From NCBI GenBank assembly GCA_016874555.1, contig VGTW01000006.1:1-46405 (forward strand): 46,405 nucleotides of DNA, read 5' to 3'. The notes below the pieces were generated by a model, which was not told the DNA's origin, did not search any database, and was given only the letters and a program-made list of their open reading frames with translations. Positions 31,401 through 39,233 of the stretch are shown here, piece after piece. A program made the position numbers and the translations under genes. This DNA comes from Gammaproteobacteria bacterium (GTDB lineage: Bacteria > Pseudomonadota > Gammaproteobacteria > Steroidobacterales > Steroidobacteraceae). Within the stretch, counting starts at the first letter, position 1. Each line of letters opens with the position of its first letter.

Positions 31401-32104
31401 ATCAGCGGCTGCCCCTTCTGGTAGTGCCCGTTACGACTCGCCCATTTCAAATACTCATCGGGCGTTGCAAACAACTCGCCGCTACGCGCATCGAAGCAGC
31501 CCATGGTCGGGATCACCGCAACCGGCGCCACGTCGAGCGCCTGCCCGCACACATCGCGCAGAATGAGTTTGACCATCTGCGTGATATTCACAGCATCAGG
31601 CTGATTCCAATACAGATTGACGCTGAGCCACGCACGAAATCCCGCCATTTTCTTTGGAATCAACGGCAGCATTTTCGCGGCAATCTTTACAAGCTTGGTG
31701 TAGGTGTAGAGAGCATCCTCATCACGCCCGCGCGTCATCAGTCTCATTAAAACTTTTATGATCTTTGGTGCTTCGCTCTTTCGCTCCTTAAAGCGATGCT
31801 CGCGCACCCGCGTGAGCGCCATCACCTCGGGCATGCTCTCGTAGGCAAATACGGCAGCGGCTTTGGAGCTCGCGAGGTGCGCCGTAAGCCAGTCCGCTTG
31901 CGAACGTAGATTAATGAGACTCATGAACACCACGTCCGAGCTGACGATGGCCAGAGCTAAAGCCGCATCGTTGCGATCGATATGCGCATCGTTGAAACGG
32001 CGCAGATGAACCGCGACGCCCGCAGCGGCAAGCTGCCTCTCCACCTCATGCCAAACGCCCGCGTTGAAGCGCTCGATTCCGACGACGAAGGTGATCTCGA
32101 TCAT
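28463..32104 (-). CDS. bchH: Magnesium chelatase subunit H (BchH/ChlH family)
   Basis: Porphyrin-binding large subunit that inserts Mg2+ into protoporphyrin IX with BchI and BchD, the first committed step of (bacterio)chlorophyll synthesis. The 1213-residue length fits BchH (about 1190-1330). Family segments: FVSTMGFSVVGGP, KLDVPYLVAQPL, GMHGTAEWMPG, GRNIHGIDPW, TIKSEGEGLGVVLALVG, GRPRIDVLLDVSSIFRDTF, EQNYLRAN, LTDMTHYYGHSG and SKLLNPKWYEGML. CobN of cobaltochelatase is the main alternative, but the LLNPKWYEGM and IFRDTF settings and the paired I and D genes favour BchH. The start is the ATG at 32104 (MIEITFVVG), with GGGAG just upstream. It is divergent from bchI-bchD. No other pigment gene is in the window. 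Confidence 0.88.
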   Translation of the reverse strand: MIEITFVVGIERFNAGVWHEVERQLAAAGVAVHLRRFNDAHIDRNDAALALAIVSSDVVFMSLINLRSQADWLTAHLASSKAAAVFAYESMPEVMALTRVREHRFKERKSEAPKIIKVLMRLMTRGRDEDALYTYTKLVKIAAKMLPLIPKKMAGFRAWLSVNLYWNQPDAVNITQMVKLILRDVCGQALDVAPVAVIPTMGCFDARSGELFATPDEYLKWASRNGHYQKGQPLIAVLGMRKHVVQRLGYLDELIRALEARGFAILPIFVSGIEAHVAVREWLADLPIDAFVSTMGFSVVGGPASSTKPGHYHETAADLLAKLDVPYLVAQPLLMQEESEWHERGVHSMQAVVMYDLPEMDGAASAVALGAIKEGELVAVADRIERAVDQVAGWVRLRKQRAAEKRVAIVLYNFPQGLGKAATAALLDVPASVTALLERLHSAGYSIGRAPLATADLLSRLEGIERGEGGRSVTVSDLRRWLGSRVAGRIDDYWGTAPGDIAPAGREAIRLDVLEFGNVVIALQPPMGVPGDPMKLLFDRSFTPHHQYAAFYSWLKHGFRADAVIHVGMHGTAEWMPGLQAALTGDCWPDLLLGTLPQLYLYPLNNPAEAVIARRRGYATVVSHAIPPYARAGLYKQLAQARSRLNNSTDALDGALPELTRHHDESDVAYRERVTQRLDELEERLIVDGLHVFGSSPERQRARALVDAAMDIPRGGMPGLRQRLEALGLPLARMRVLREALIERAIFAREDVARIWFDIVGTKAPDELAQYLVEGRAIVGGLGRCSEELDAVVHALEGGYIRPAYGADPVRAGAAALPSGRNIHGIDPWRLPTDIALERGRRMAELLLERHRAEHGVLPRTVAQALWAMDTIKSEGEGLGVVLALVGAEPERDGQGKIFRYALRPLAELGRPRIDVLLDVSSIFRDTFQMSLDLLDELFRRAALADEPAEQNYLRANTDAFIAQGRSIDEATARIFTQASGLYGTGIDEVIEESQWDDSNQLADLYQRRNGHAVGGGRNGAASPEVLRGLLGAVEHVFQAIDSVEYGLTDMTHYYGHSGAIHLAARRARGAAVSLSYAESFTGEVKLNGSQQLLQIEVRSKLLNPKWYEGMLAHGYSGAAEIGNRFTHLVGWGALGTAEGWMFESAAQTFVLDETMRRRLETANPQAARNVIGRLIEANGRGMWQADEATLQRLQGLYSDIEDRLEGVVVAAA

Positions 32105-32127
32105 GGCGGCTCCCGCACATCCTCGAG

Positions 32128-32155
32128 TTGACACTCAAATGTGTATTAGTATGTT
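32128..32155 (+). promoter_or_regulatory. Candidate bchI promoter
   Basis: A perfect -35 TTGACA at 32128-32133 is followed, 16 bases on, by TATGTT at 32150-32155 (four of six matches to the -10 consensus). It lies in the 69-bp gap between divergent bchH and bchI and reads toward bchI. The -35 is part of the short palindrome TTGA-CAC-TCAA (32128-32138). Confidence 0.5.
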
Positions 32156-32159
32156 TACA
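32142..32159. promoter_or_regulatory. TGT-N12-ACA palindrome, candidate PpsR/CrtJ-type operator
   Basis: TGT at 32142-32144 and ACA at 32157-32159 are separated by exactly 12 bases, the form bound by the PpsR/CrtJ repressors of bacteriochlorophyll genes in purple bacteria. The outer four bases on each side pair (TGTA/TACA). It covers the presumed -10 of bchI, a repressor-like position. Only one site is present, and the motif is short enough to occur by chance. Confidence 0.4.
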
Positions 32160-32173
32160 GTCATGGTACGAAC

Positions 32174-33286
32174 ATGGACGCCGTACCGCAAGCTTTATCA
32201 TTTAGTTGCCGTCAAGCCTGCGGGACGCCACCGCTTGATGGCCGGAGAGCAGATTTGTCGGCTGCGGTTAATCAGTTTCCGTTCACAGCCATCGTCGGTC
32301 AGGAGGAACTTAAACTCGCGATCATGCTCGCGGTAATAGACCCGGCGATCGGCGGCGTACTCATTACCGGCCATCGCGGTACAGCAAAAAGTACGGCAGT
32401 GCGCGCCCTCGCCGACCTGCTGCCGCCAATGCTCGTGGTTGAGGGCTGTCCCTACCAGTGCGACCCCGCCGCACCCGCAACGCACTGCCCGCATTGCAGC
32501 GCACGCGAATCGAGCCCGCGAAAGAAATCGCGCAAACGTGCCGTCCCGGTGGTCGACTTACCCTTGGGCGCCACTGAAGATCGTGTGGCTGGCTCGGTCG
32601 ACATCGAGCGCGCACTGATCGATGGCGTGCAAGCGTTTTCACCCGGGCTGCTCGCGGCGGCCAATCGTGGCTTTCTGTATATCGATGAAGTGAATCTGCT
32701 CGAAGATCACCTCGTCGACCTGCTGCTCGATGTGGCGGCGAGTGGGGTCAATGTCATCGAACGCGAAGGCCTCAGCATCCGTCACCCCGCCCGCTTCGTG
32801 CTCGTCGGTTCGGGCAACCCCGAGGAAGGCGACCTTCGCCCGCAGCTACTCGACCGCTTCGGCCTGCATGCGCGGATTCGTACCCTGCGCGACGTCACAC
32901 AACGTATCGAGGTCGTGCAGCGCCGGCTCGCCTTTGAAACCGACGCCGCTGCTTTCAACAAGACCTTTACGCGATCGCAAGCAAAGCTACGTACGCAACT
33001 ACAGCGCGCGATTGCATCGAGACCAAAGATCACCCTGACTGATGAGGGTCTGGCCCTCGCCGCAACGCTCTGCGATCGTCTCGCCATCGACGGCCATCGC
33101 GGCGAACTTGCGGTCTGCCGTGCGGCGGTGGCGCTTGCTGCTTGGCAAAAAGCCGCCAAAGCCGGGCGCGAGCACGTCGCCAAGGTGGCGCCACTCGCCT
33201 TGGCGCATCGCCTGCGCAAAGATCCGCTTGAACCGGCCGCCGATGATGAACGCGTGCGGCGCGTGCTGGCCGAGGCGCTCGCCTGA
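32174..33286 (+). CDS. bchI: Magnesium chelatase subunit I (AAA+ ATPase)
   Basis: ATPase subunit that, with BchD, drives Mg2+ insertion by BchH. Of 370 residues, the family part starts at [13 protein letters not shown] (about 35). Walker A is GHRGTAKS at 66-73 and Walker [14 protein letters not shown] near 167-179; [23 protein letters not shown] is the conserved sensor/arginine-finger region. Four cysteines (C92, C96, C105, C108) lie in the insertion after Walker A. The ATG at 32174 has no ribosome-binding site; a TTG at 32255, preceded by GGAGAG at 32244-32249, would give a 343-residue protein closer to the usual length and may be the real start. It is followed by bchD with a 4-bp overlap. 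Confidence 0.92.
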   Translation: MDAVPQALSFSCRQACGTPPLDGRRADLSAAVNQFPFTAIVGQEELKLAIMLAVIDPAIGGVLITGHRGTAKSTAVRALADLLPPMLVVEGCPYQCDPAAPATHCPHCSARESSPRKKSRKRAVPVVDLPLGATEDRVAGSVDIERALIDGVQAFSPGLLAAANRGFLYIDEVNLLEDHLVDLLLDVAASGVNVIEREGLSIRHPARFVLVGSGNPEEGDLRPQLLDRFGLHARIRTLRDVTQRIEVVQRRLAFETDAAAFNKTFTRSQAKLRTQLQRAIASRPKITLTDEGLALAATLCDRLAIDGHRGELAVCRAAVALAAWQKAAKAGREHVAKVAPLALAHRLRKDPLEPAADDERVRRVLAEALA

Positions 33287-35115
33287 GCACCGCGCTACCG
33301 CTGCCGGCGCTGGTCGGTTTTGATGCGCCGCGCCTCGCGCTGCTGCTACTCGCTGTCGAGCCGCGTCTGCGGGGCCTCGCTTTTGCAGCGCCCGCGGGTA
33401 GCGGCAAAAGCGTGCTGATCGACGGCTACAAACAGCTCCTCCCTGAGCAAGCGATCATCGAATTACCCGCCGCTGCCGATGAGGAGGCCTTGGTGGGCGG
33501 TCTTGATCTGGAGGCGACCCTCGCGAGCGGCGCACGCGTACTGCGTCGCGGCGCACTCGAACGCGCGCATGGCGGCGCACTGGTGCTCGAGTCGCTCAAT
33601 CTTTTGCCTGAGGCCATCACCAATCCGTTACTCGCGGTGCTCGATGAGGGTCGGCTACGCATCGAGCGTGAAGGCATCAGCCGTCTCGCCGATTGCCGAT
33701 TCGTGACGCTTGCAGGCTATGACCCTGCCGAGGGCGTGCCACGTTCACATTTCATTGATCGCTTGGGACTAATCGTTCAATTGCCGAAACTCTCTGCTGC
33801 AAACGTTCGCGCAACAATTATTGGACGTCATCTCGGCAACGCAGATCCCTCGTGGCCCGAGGAGCTTGAGATCTTGCGCGAACTCGTGGCAGCAGCGCGC
33901 GACAGCCTCCCGCAGATCGTCATCTCCGCGCGACAAATCGGCGAACTCGTGACCGCCGCCGAAGCATTCGGCGTACAAGGTCATCGCGCCGATTTCCTTG
34001 CGGTGCTTACCGCACGGGCCAGCGCCGCACTGGCGCTGCGTGACCGCGTGGAAAGCGAAGATCTGGAGACGGCACTGCGGTTCGTACTTGCGCCGCGGGC
34101 CACACGTATGCCGCAGAGCGCTCAGCCACCCCCGGAGGAGTCTCCACAGGAGGCGAGCGCGGACCCGCAACAAAGCGCTCATGATGCAGAACAGGAACTG
34201 GCGACCCCCGACCCGGAGCAACTTGAACTCAGCGAGGAAGTGCTCGAAGCCATTGCAACCGAGTTGCCGGACTTGCTCGACACGCTGCCGTTTGCCAGTA
34301 CCCGTCACGGCACCACAGGTTCGCGCGGCAGCACCAGCGGTCGACGCGGCCGACATATTGCCAGCGTCCCGGGCAGCCCGCGTGCAGGCAGAGTCGATGT
34401 GCTCGCCTCGCTGCGCGTCGCTGCTCGTTGGCAAAAGTTACGCCCGCGACGCACTCGGCTAGTCGAGATTCGACGTGACGATTTGCGCATCAAGCGATAT
34501 CGAAGCAAGGCCGGCGCTTTATTCCTTTTTGCAGTCGACGCCAGCGGCAGCATGGCACTCAACCGCATGCGTCAAGCCAAGGGCGCAGTGCACGCGCTGC
34601 TCGAGCAGGCGTACGTCAACCGCGATCGTGTGGCGCTGCTTGCTTTTCGAGGTCAAGACGCCGACCTGCTGCTGCCGCCAACAGGCAGCGTGGAGTTGCT
34701 GCGGCGTGCCGTCGACCAGATGCCGACGGGTGGCGGTACTCCGCTCGCGGCAACGCTCCTGCGCGCCCTCGAGGTCGCTGCACAGGCGAGGCGCCGCGGC
34801 ATGACCAACGTCGTCCTCGTACTGCTGACAGATGGTCGCGCCAATGTCGGCTTGCGTGCGGATCGTGCAGGCGTCGATGCCGAGTTGACGTTGATCGCCA
34901 AGGGCGTTGCCGCAGCGGGTATCCGCGTCCTTATCATCGATACCCAGCGGAATTTTTTGAGCCAAGGCAGCGCGCAGCGACTCGCTGCCGCCCTGCAGGG
35001 CGACTATCTTTATCTGCCGGGCGCCGCGGGTCAAAGTATTGCCGCAGCAGCGCGCACGACCGCGCGACCGCTCGGTGGCGAGAACGCTCAGCGGCGCGAG
35101 CGCTCGACCCGGTAG
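33283..35115 (+). CDS. bchD: Magnesium chelatase subunit D, probable CTG start
   Basis: Partner of BchI that couples ATP hydrolysis to the H subunit. The order is an N-terminal AAA+-like domain, an acidic Pro/Gln-rich linker (about 270-320), and a C-terminal integrin I domain with the MIDAS motif DASGSM beginning at D419. Homology ([17 protein letters not shown], then the P-loop APAGSGKS) extends well upstream of the first conventional start, a GTG at 33412 that falls just after the P-loop serine. Between an in-frame TGA at 33247 and that GTG there is no ATG, GTG or TTG. A CTG at 33283, overlapping the bchI stop (CTGA) with GAGG at 33272-33275 before it, is the likely start, giving 610 residues. 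Its end overlaps the convergent dehydrogenase gene by 28 bp. Confidence 0.85.
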   Translation: MSTALPLPALVGFDAPRLALLLLAVEPRLRGLAFAAPAGSGKSVLIDGYKQLLPEQAIIELPAAADEEALVGGLDLEATLASGARVLRRGALERAHGGALVLESLNLLPEAITNPLLAVLDEGRLRIEREGISRLADCRFVTLAGYDPAEGVPRSHFIDRLGLIVQLPKLSAANVRATIIGRHLGNADPSWPEELEILRELVAAARDSLPQIVISARQIGELVTAAEAFGVQGHRADFLAVLTARASAALALRDRVESEDLETALRFVLAPRATRMPQSAQPPPEESPQEASADPQQSAHDAEQELATPDPEQLELSEEVLEAIATELPDLLDTLPFASTRHGTTGSRGSTSGRRGRHIASVPGSPRAGRVDVLASLRVAARWQKLRPRRTRLVEIRRDDLRIKRYRSKAGALFLFAVDASGSMALNRMRQAKGAVHALLEQAYVNRDRVALLAFRGQDADLLLPPTGSVELLRRAVDQMPTGGGTPLAATLLRALEVAAQARRRGMTNVVLVLLTDGRANVGLRADRAGVDAELTLIAKGVAAAGIRVLIIDTQRNFLSQGSAQRLAAALQGDYLYLPGAAGQSIAAAARTTARPLGGENAQRRERSTR

Positions 35116-36164
35116 AGGCTCCCGGTCCGCGTAGCAAGAAATGCCTCAAGCGGGATGTTCTCCTGCTTCAGGAAGCCCTGCGCCGGCAGACTGCCGCCCC
35201 GTACCATCTCGACGACCGCCACCACCGACGCCGCCGTGGTCCAAGCGATGGCGGTCCGCGACTCGCCGTTGATCTCGATGGGATAGTAGCCGCGAACGAA
35301 TTCTTTACGCTGCAGTCTACCGTCCTCCCAGCCCTCGGCCGAGGCATGTACATACACGACATCGGCGTCGACCGGCGGCTTGGCATTCGCGAGTATTTGC
35401 CCGGCGAGTTCCCGCCGCTCGCGCATCAGCAGCTCATGAAAAAAGAAATTCATCAGCTGCACGTGGCCCGGATAGCGCATGGTCTTATAGTCGAGATTGT
35501 CGACCCGCCCGGCAAAGGTTTCGCACATGGTGCCCAGCCCCCCAGAGGTGGTGAAGGCCTCGAGCTGCACGCCATCGACGTAGATCGTCTCGATCCACTC
35601 CATGGCGGTGACCATCTTGCGTGCACCCTCCTCGATAACCTCGCAATCGTTAAGGTATTCATTGACCACACCCTCGGGCGACCAGTTGAAGGCATAGCCC
35701 AGCAAACCTGTCGGATTTTGCGGTAGCGCGCCCACGCGCAAGCGGATCGAGCGCACCCGCTTAAAATCTGCCGCCAAGTGCGCGCCAACGATACCAATGA
35801 AACCGGGCGCCAGACCGCATTGCGGCGCCATCAAACCTTTACTAGTTTCAGCCAAGGCACGGATGTGCTGGGTGGTGGATATATCCTCCGTCAGATCAAA
35901 ATAATGTACGCCGAGCTCATGCGCCAAACTGGCGACGCCTTTGTTGAGCGCATACGGCAGACACGAAAGCAGCGCCTGTTGACTCGCGAGCGCTTGCCGC
36001 AGCGCTGCGGGGTCGGCCACGTCGACGCACAGCGTTGTAAAACGTTTTTCGACGATCGATCGCGCATCGATCGCTGTCACCTTGAACCCGGCGCCATGTA
36101 ACAACTCCGCGGCAAGATGACCCACCTTGCCAATACCGAGGACGGCGATTTTTTGAAAGCTCAT
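35088..36164 (-). CDS. Saccharopine dehydrogenase-like oxidoreductase (Lys9/LysDH family)
   Basis: A 358-residue NAD(P)-dependent protein of the saccharopine dehydrogenase family. It has the nucleotide-binding loop VLGIGKVGHLAAELL at the N-terminus, a conserved CLPYALNKGVASLAHELGVHYFDLTED stretch (given here as separate known landmarks CLPYALN and YFDLTED), GLAPGF, and TSGGLGTM. Members act in lysine catabolism, either cleaving saccharopine to aminoadipate semialdehyde plus glutamate or oxidising lysine directly at its 6-amino group. It lies 65 bp downstream of an ALDH7-type dehydrogenase gene, which would oxidise the resulting semialdehyde. The ATG at 36164 has GAGGAG 10 bases upstream. Substrate is inferred from context only. 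Confidence 0.82.
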   Translation of the reverse strand: MSFQKIAVLGIGKVGHLAAELLHGAGFKVTAIDARSIVEKRFTTLCVDVADPAALRQALASQQALLSCLPYALNKGVASLAHELGVHYFDLTEDISTTQHIRALAETSKGLMAPQCGLAPGFIGIVGAHLAADFKRVRSIRLRVGALPQNPTGLLGYAFNWSPEGVVNEYLNDCEVIEEGARKMVTAMEWIETIYVDGVQLEAFTTSGGLGTMCETFAGRVDNLDYKTMRYPGHVQLMNFFFHELLMRERRELAGQILANAKPPVDADVVYVHASAEGWEDGRLQRKEFVRGYYPIEINGESRTAIAWTTAASVVAVVEMVRGGSLPAQGFLKQENIPLEAFLATRTGSLYRVERSRR

Positions 36165-36229
36165 GACGGCAATCTCCTCAGCTCTTTGGCCGGTATTGTT
36201 CGCCCGAGGTTTGGGCTTGGCGCACGGGG

Positions 36230-37690
36230 CTAAATTTCGAAGCTCACGCCCTGCGCGAGCGGTAATTTATCGGAGTAGTTGACCGTCGCAGTCTGGCGCC
36301 GCATGTAGGCTTTCCAGGAATCGGCACCGCTCTCGCGACCACCACCCGTTTCTTTTTCGCCGCCGAAAGCACCGCCGATCTCGGCCCCGGAGGGCCCGAT
36401 ATTGACGTTGGCGATACCGCAGTCAGACCCGACGACTGATAAGAAGGTCTCGGCTTCGCGCAAATCACTCGTGAAGATGCACGACGAGAGCCCCTGCGGC
36501 ACGTCGTTTTGCAATGCAATGGCTTCGCTTAATGATTGGTAGCTGAGCACGAACAGTATTGGCGCAAAAGTTTCTTCGCGAACCGTCGCGCTCTGCGCAG
36601 GCATCTCGATAATGGCCGGCTCGACATAATGACCGCCCGCCGGCACGTCGGTAGTTCGGCGCTTACCGCCGAACACCACCCCGCCCTCGCCGCACGCTCT
36701 CGTAATTGTCGCCTGCATGCGCTCGGCGGCGGCGGCGTCGATCAGTGGCCCGATCAGCACACCCGCACAACGCGGATCGCCGATGGGTAAACTGGCGTAG
36801 ACCTTGCGCAAACGCTGCATCAGGCCAGCGCGAATGCCCGGATGCACGATCAGTCGCCGCAGTGTCGTGCAGCGCTGCCCTGCGGTACCGACGGCCGCAA
36901 ACACGATTGCGCGCACTGCGAGATCCAGATCAGCTGAGGGCGTGACGATCATCGCGTTGTTGCCGCCGAGCTCAAGAATACTTCGACCAAACCGCGCCGC
37001 CACACGCGGCCCCACGAGACGACCCATTCGCGTCGATCCGGTGGCTGACACCACAGGCACCTCGTGAGCGTCAACCAGTGCCTCGCCGAGCTGCGCACCG
37101 CCGATCACGCATTGCAGCAAGCCCGCAGGAGCGTCCGCTCCAAAACGCGCCAGTGCCCGTTCGACGATCCGCATGGTCGCGAGCGCGGTTAGCGGCGTTT
37201 TCTCTGAAGGCTTCCAAATCACCGGATCGCCGCACACCAGCGCGAGCGCTGCATTCCAACTCCACACCGCGACCGGGAAATTGAATGCCGAGATGACCGC
37301 ACACGCGCCTGCAGGATGCCAAGTTTCCATCATGCGGTGGCCTGGGCGCTCCGAGACAATGGTGAGCCCGTAGAGCTGACGCGAGAGTCCGACCGCGAAA
37401 TCGCAGATGTCGATTGTCTCCTGCACTTCACCCAGGCCCTCGGCGACGATCTTGCCCGACTCGGCCGTAACCAGGGCTGCAAGCGCCGCTTTATCCCGTC
37501 GCAATTCTTCGCCCAGCAAACGTACCAACTCGCCGCGACGCGGCGCGGGTACCGAACGCCAGCTTTTGAAGGCGGCTTTTGAGCGTGCGATGATCTCTGG
37601 CATCTTGGTGAGTGCGGTCACGGGTGCGCGGCCGATCTCGCTACCGTCGATCGGCGAGCGAACGACTATTTCATTGATTGGGACGTCCAT
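36230..37690 (-). CDS. Aldehyde dehydrogenase, ALDH7 (aminoadipate-semialdehyde dehydrogenase) type
   Basis: A 486-residue NAD(P)-dependent aldehyde dehydrogenase. Catalytic residues are N137, K160, E240 and C274. The settings LELGGNNAMIV and GTAGQRCTTLRRL are those of the ALDH7/antiquitin group, which oxidises 2-aminoadipate 6-semialdehyde to 2-aminoadipate in lysine degradation. The start is the ATG at 37690 (MDVPINEI), preceded by AGGGG; an in-frame start at 37726 is possible but less likely. The saccharopine dehydrogenase-like gene downstream supports the lysine role. It follows the photolyase gene after 71 bp. Confidence 0.88.
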   Translation of the reverse strand: MDVPINEIVVRSPIDGSEIGRAPVTALTKMPEIIARSKAAFKSWRSVPAPRRGELVRLLGEELRRDKAALAALVTAESGKIVAEGLGEVQETIDICDFAVGLSRQLYGLTIVSERPGHRMMETWHPAGACAVISAFNFPVAVWSWNAALALVCGDPVIWKPSEKTPLTALATMRIVERALARFGADAPAGLLQCVIGGAQLGEALVDAHEVPVVSATGSTRMGRLVGPRVAARFGRSILELGGNNAMIVTPSADLDLAVRAIVFAAVGTAGQRCTTLRRLIVHPGIRAGLMQRLRKVYASLPIGDPRCAGVLIGPLIDAAAAERMQATITRACGEGGVVFGGKRRTTDVPAGGHYVEPAIIEMPAQSATVREETFAPILFVLSYQSLSEAIALQNDVPQGLSSCIFTSDLREAETFLSVVGSDCGIANVNIGPSGAEIGGAFGGEKETGGGRESGADSWKAYMRRQTATVNYSDKLPLAQGVSFEI

Positions 37691-37761
37691 GCAAAGACCC
37701 CTGAAAAGCGGCGTCTGATTTTGCACGACACCGTCAAGTTTTGAGTGGCGCGAAGGATTAC

Positions 37762-39048
37762 TTATCCCGCATTATTCCACAAGGCCCGATACGCCCCGTG
37801 GCGGTCATAATCCTGCGCTTGCTTAAGGGGGTTAAAACGGCGACCGGTGCGCGGATCGGTACCGCGCCCCGCAAGATAAAGCCAATTACCCTGATTACTG
37901 TACGGATCATAGTCGATCAATTGGCGCTCGAACCAAGCGGCGCCCGCGCGGAAATCACCCTGTAAATCATTGACCAGCCAGCTCGCCGCATTTTGTCGCA
38001 TGCGATTGGAGAGATAACCGGTCGCACTAAGCTCACGCATCGCCGCATCGATGAAGGTTTCGCCGGTTTGCCCCGTGCACCACCGTTCGAAAGCCTGCGG
38101 GTCGTGTCGTGGAGGCGGTGCAGATGAGAGCCCAGCGGCACGGTACAGACGTCGACCATGTCGCAAATGCAGCAGGCGAAAATGATCCCGCCATAGAAGC
38201 TCGAACCAGATCCAATACGTGTCTTCGTTCGCCCCCTGCTCATCTTCGTGGGCGCGCAGCGCTGCATACACCGTACGGGGTGACAAAGCGCCGCTTGCTA
38301 GCCAGGGCGAAAACTTGGTCGAATAGTCCAAACCCGCCAAACCGTTGCGGGTTTGCTTGTAGGTCTGCGGCAGCCGACTCGAAAAATAACGCCGTACATG
38401 ATTGAGCCCAGCACTTTCGCCACCACGCCACGCATCAATGTCGTAGGGAAACGACGCTCTCGGGTCAAGAGGCGCTCGAGTCACGCCGAGCACATCGTCT
38501 ACGCTCGTCGTCGCTGCAGCAATTTCCAGCGTTGGTGGCGGCGGCAGATGTTCGATCGTTGGCAGCGGCGCGCGCGGCGTGACCTTCGCCTTCTCGACGC
38601 TACGACGAAAATCCGTGAAAATCTTTGGTAGGACGTCGGCCGTAAACGGTAAATCGTCAGGCTCGAGCAGGCTTGACTGCCAGATTTCTTCGACTGTGAC
38701 CCCGGCTGCGCGTAAAGCCTCGATATCATCACTTTCTTCAGGCGCAGCGATCCGCTCGCAAACGACGTGCGTGTCGGGGCCCAATGCGGGTAGCCATTGG
38801 CGGGGGCTGCCCTTTAGCACGTGTAGTCGCTGCCCACGCGCACGCAGTGCACGATCAAGATCGAGTAGCGTATCGGCCAAAAAAGTCCGCCGATGTCCAC
38901 CCATGCGCGAAAAACCCCAGCGCGTGGTGTCGTCTTGCCGGGGGTCGTAGAGGTAGACACAAAGCAACTGATCCGCTTGGGCTGCACTCAGTGTCAACGC
39001 CCGATTATCGTGCAGGCGCAAATCATTGCGGAACCAGTGGATGATCAT
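37762..39048 (-). CDS. DASH-type cryptochrome/photolyase
   Basis: A 428-residue FAD protein of the photolyase/cryptochrome family. It starts with IHWFRNDLRLHDN, as in all photolyases. The DASH subgroup is suggested by a GFSRMGGHRRTFLADTL segment, KFSPWLASGALSPRTV, and the C-terminal NWLYLAGRGTDPRTGRRFN followed by KQAQDYD. DASH proteins repair cyclobutane dimers in single-stranded or looped DNA using blue light and may have signalling roles. The ATG at 39048 overlaps the stop of the DUF2256 gene by 4 bp, so the two are translated together. The ORF extends upstream without family sequence. Confidence 0.9.
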   Translation of the reverse strand: MIIHWFRNDLRLHDNRALTLSAAQADQLLCVYLYDPRQDDTTRWGFSRMGGHRRTFLADTLLDLDRALRARGQRLHVLKGSPRQWLPALGPDTHVVCERIAAPEESDDIEALRAAGVTVEEIWQSSLLEPDDLPFTADVLPKIFTDFRRSVEKAKVTPRAPLPTIEHLPPPPTLEIAAATTSVDDVLGVTRAPLDPRASFPYDIDAWRGGESAGLNHVRRYFSSRLPQTYKQTRNGLAGLDYSTKFSPWLASGALSPRTVYAALRAHEDEQGANEDTYWIWFELLWRDHFRLLHLRHGRRLYRAAGLSSAPPPRHDPQAFERWCTGQTGETFIDAAMRELSATGYLSNRMRQNAASWLVNDLQGDFRAGAAWFERQLIDYDPYSNQGNWLYLAGRGTDPRTGRRFNPLKQAQDYDRHGAYRALWNNAG

Positions 39049-39233
39049 CGGCGCATCGCAGGTGATCGCAGCGCAGACCCGCCAGCGCGACGACAGCGCT
39101 CCGAGCAATACTTGACCTGATCCCAGTTGCACGCCCAAGCCTTACGCCAACTCATGGGTCGCTGACAAACCGTACAGGGTTTGCTCGGCAAAGATTGCTT
39201 GTTGCCGCGAAAGCCGCGACGCGGCTCACTCAT
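39045..39233 (-). CDS. DUF2256 zinc-ribbon-like small protein
   Basis: A 62-residue, strongly basic protein with the DUF2256 pattern: C20-x2-C23 (CTVC), RPMSWRKAWACNWDQVKYC and a final C-x3-C (YCSERC), giving four to five cysteines suitable for one zinc. Its function is unknown, but the family is repeatedly encoded beside photolyase/cryptochrome genes. Here it is locked between two genes by 4-bp overlaps: its ATG lies over the CitE stop and its stop over the photolyase ATG. A DNA-binding or cofactor-related accessory role to the photolyase is a reasonable guess. Confidence 0.88.
   Translation of the reverse strand: MSEPRRGFRGNKQSLPSKPCTVCQRPMSWRKAWACNWDQVKYCSERCRRAGGSALRSPAMRR

Noticed and set aside
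29633-31750. Long plus-strand frames (up to 288 codons) inside bchH
   Set aside because: Antisense shadows of a well-supported gene; no start site signals or domains.
28463-32104. Calling the large chelatase subunit CobN (cobaltochelatase)
   Set aside because: Length and the GRNIHGIDPW, IFRDTF and LLNPKWYEGM settings match BchH/ChlH, and BchI- and BchD-type partners lie next door; no cobalamin gene is in the window. A tree would settle it.
32128-32138. TTGA-CAC-TCAA palindrome as an FNR-type site
   Set aside because: FNR-type boxes have TTGAT-N4-ATCAA; the spacer here is three bases and the outer letters do not fit. It is more simply the -35 element.
33412-35115. Annotating bchD from the GTG at 33412
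   Set aside because: This start falls one codon after the P-loop serine and discards 43 residues of family-like sequence; the CTG at 33283 keeps them.
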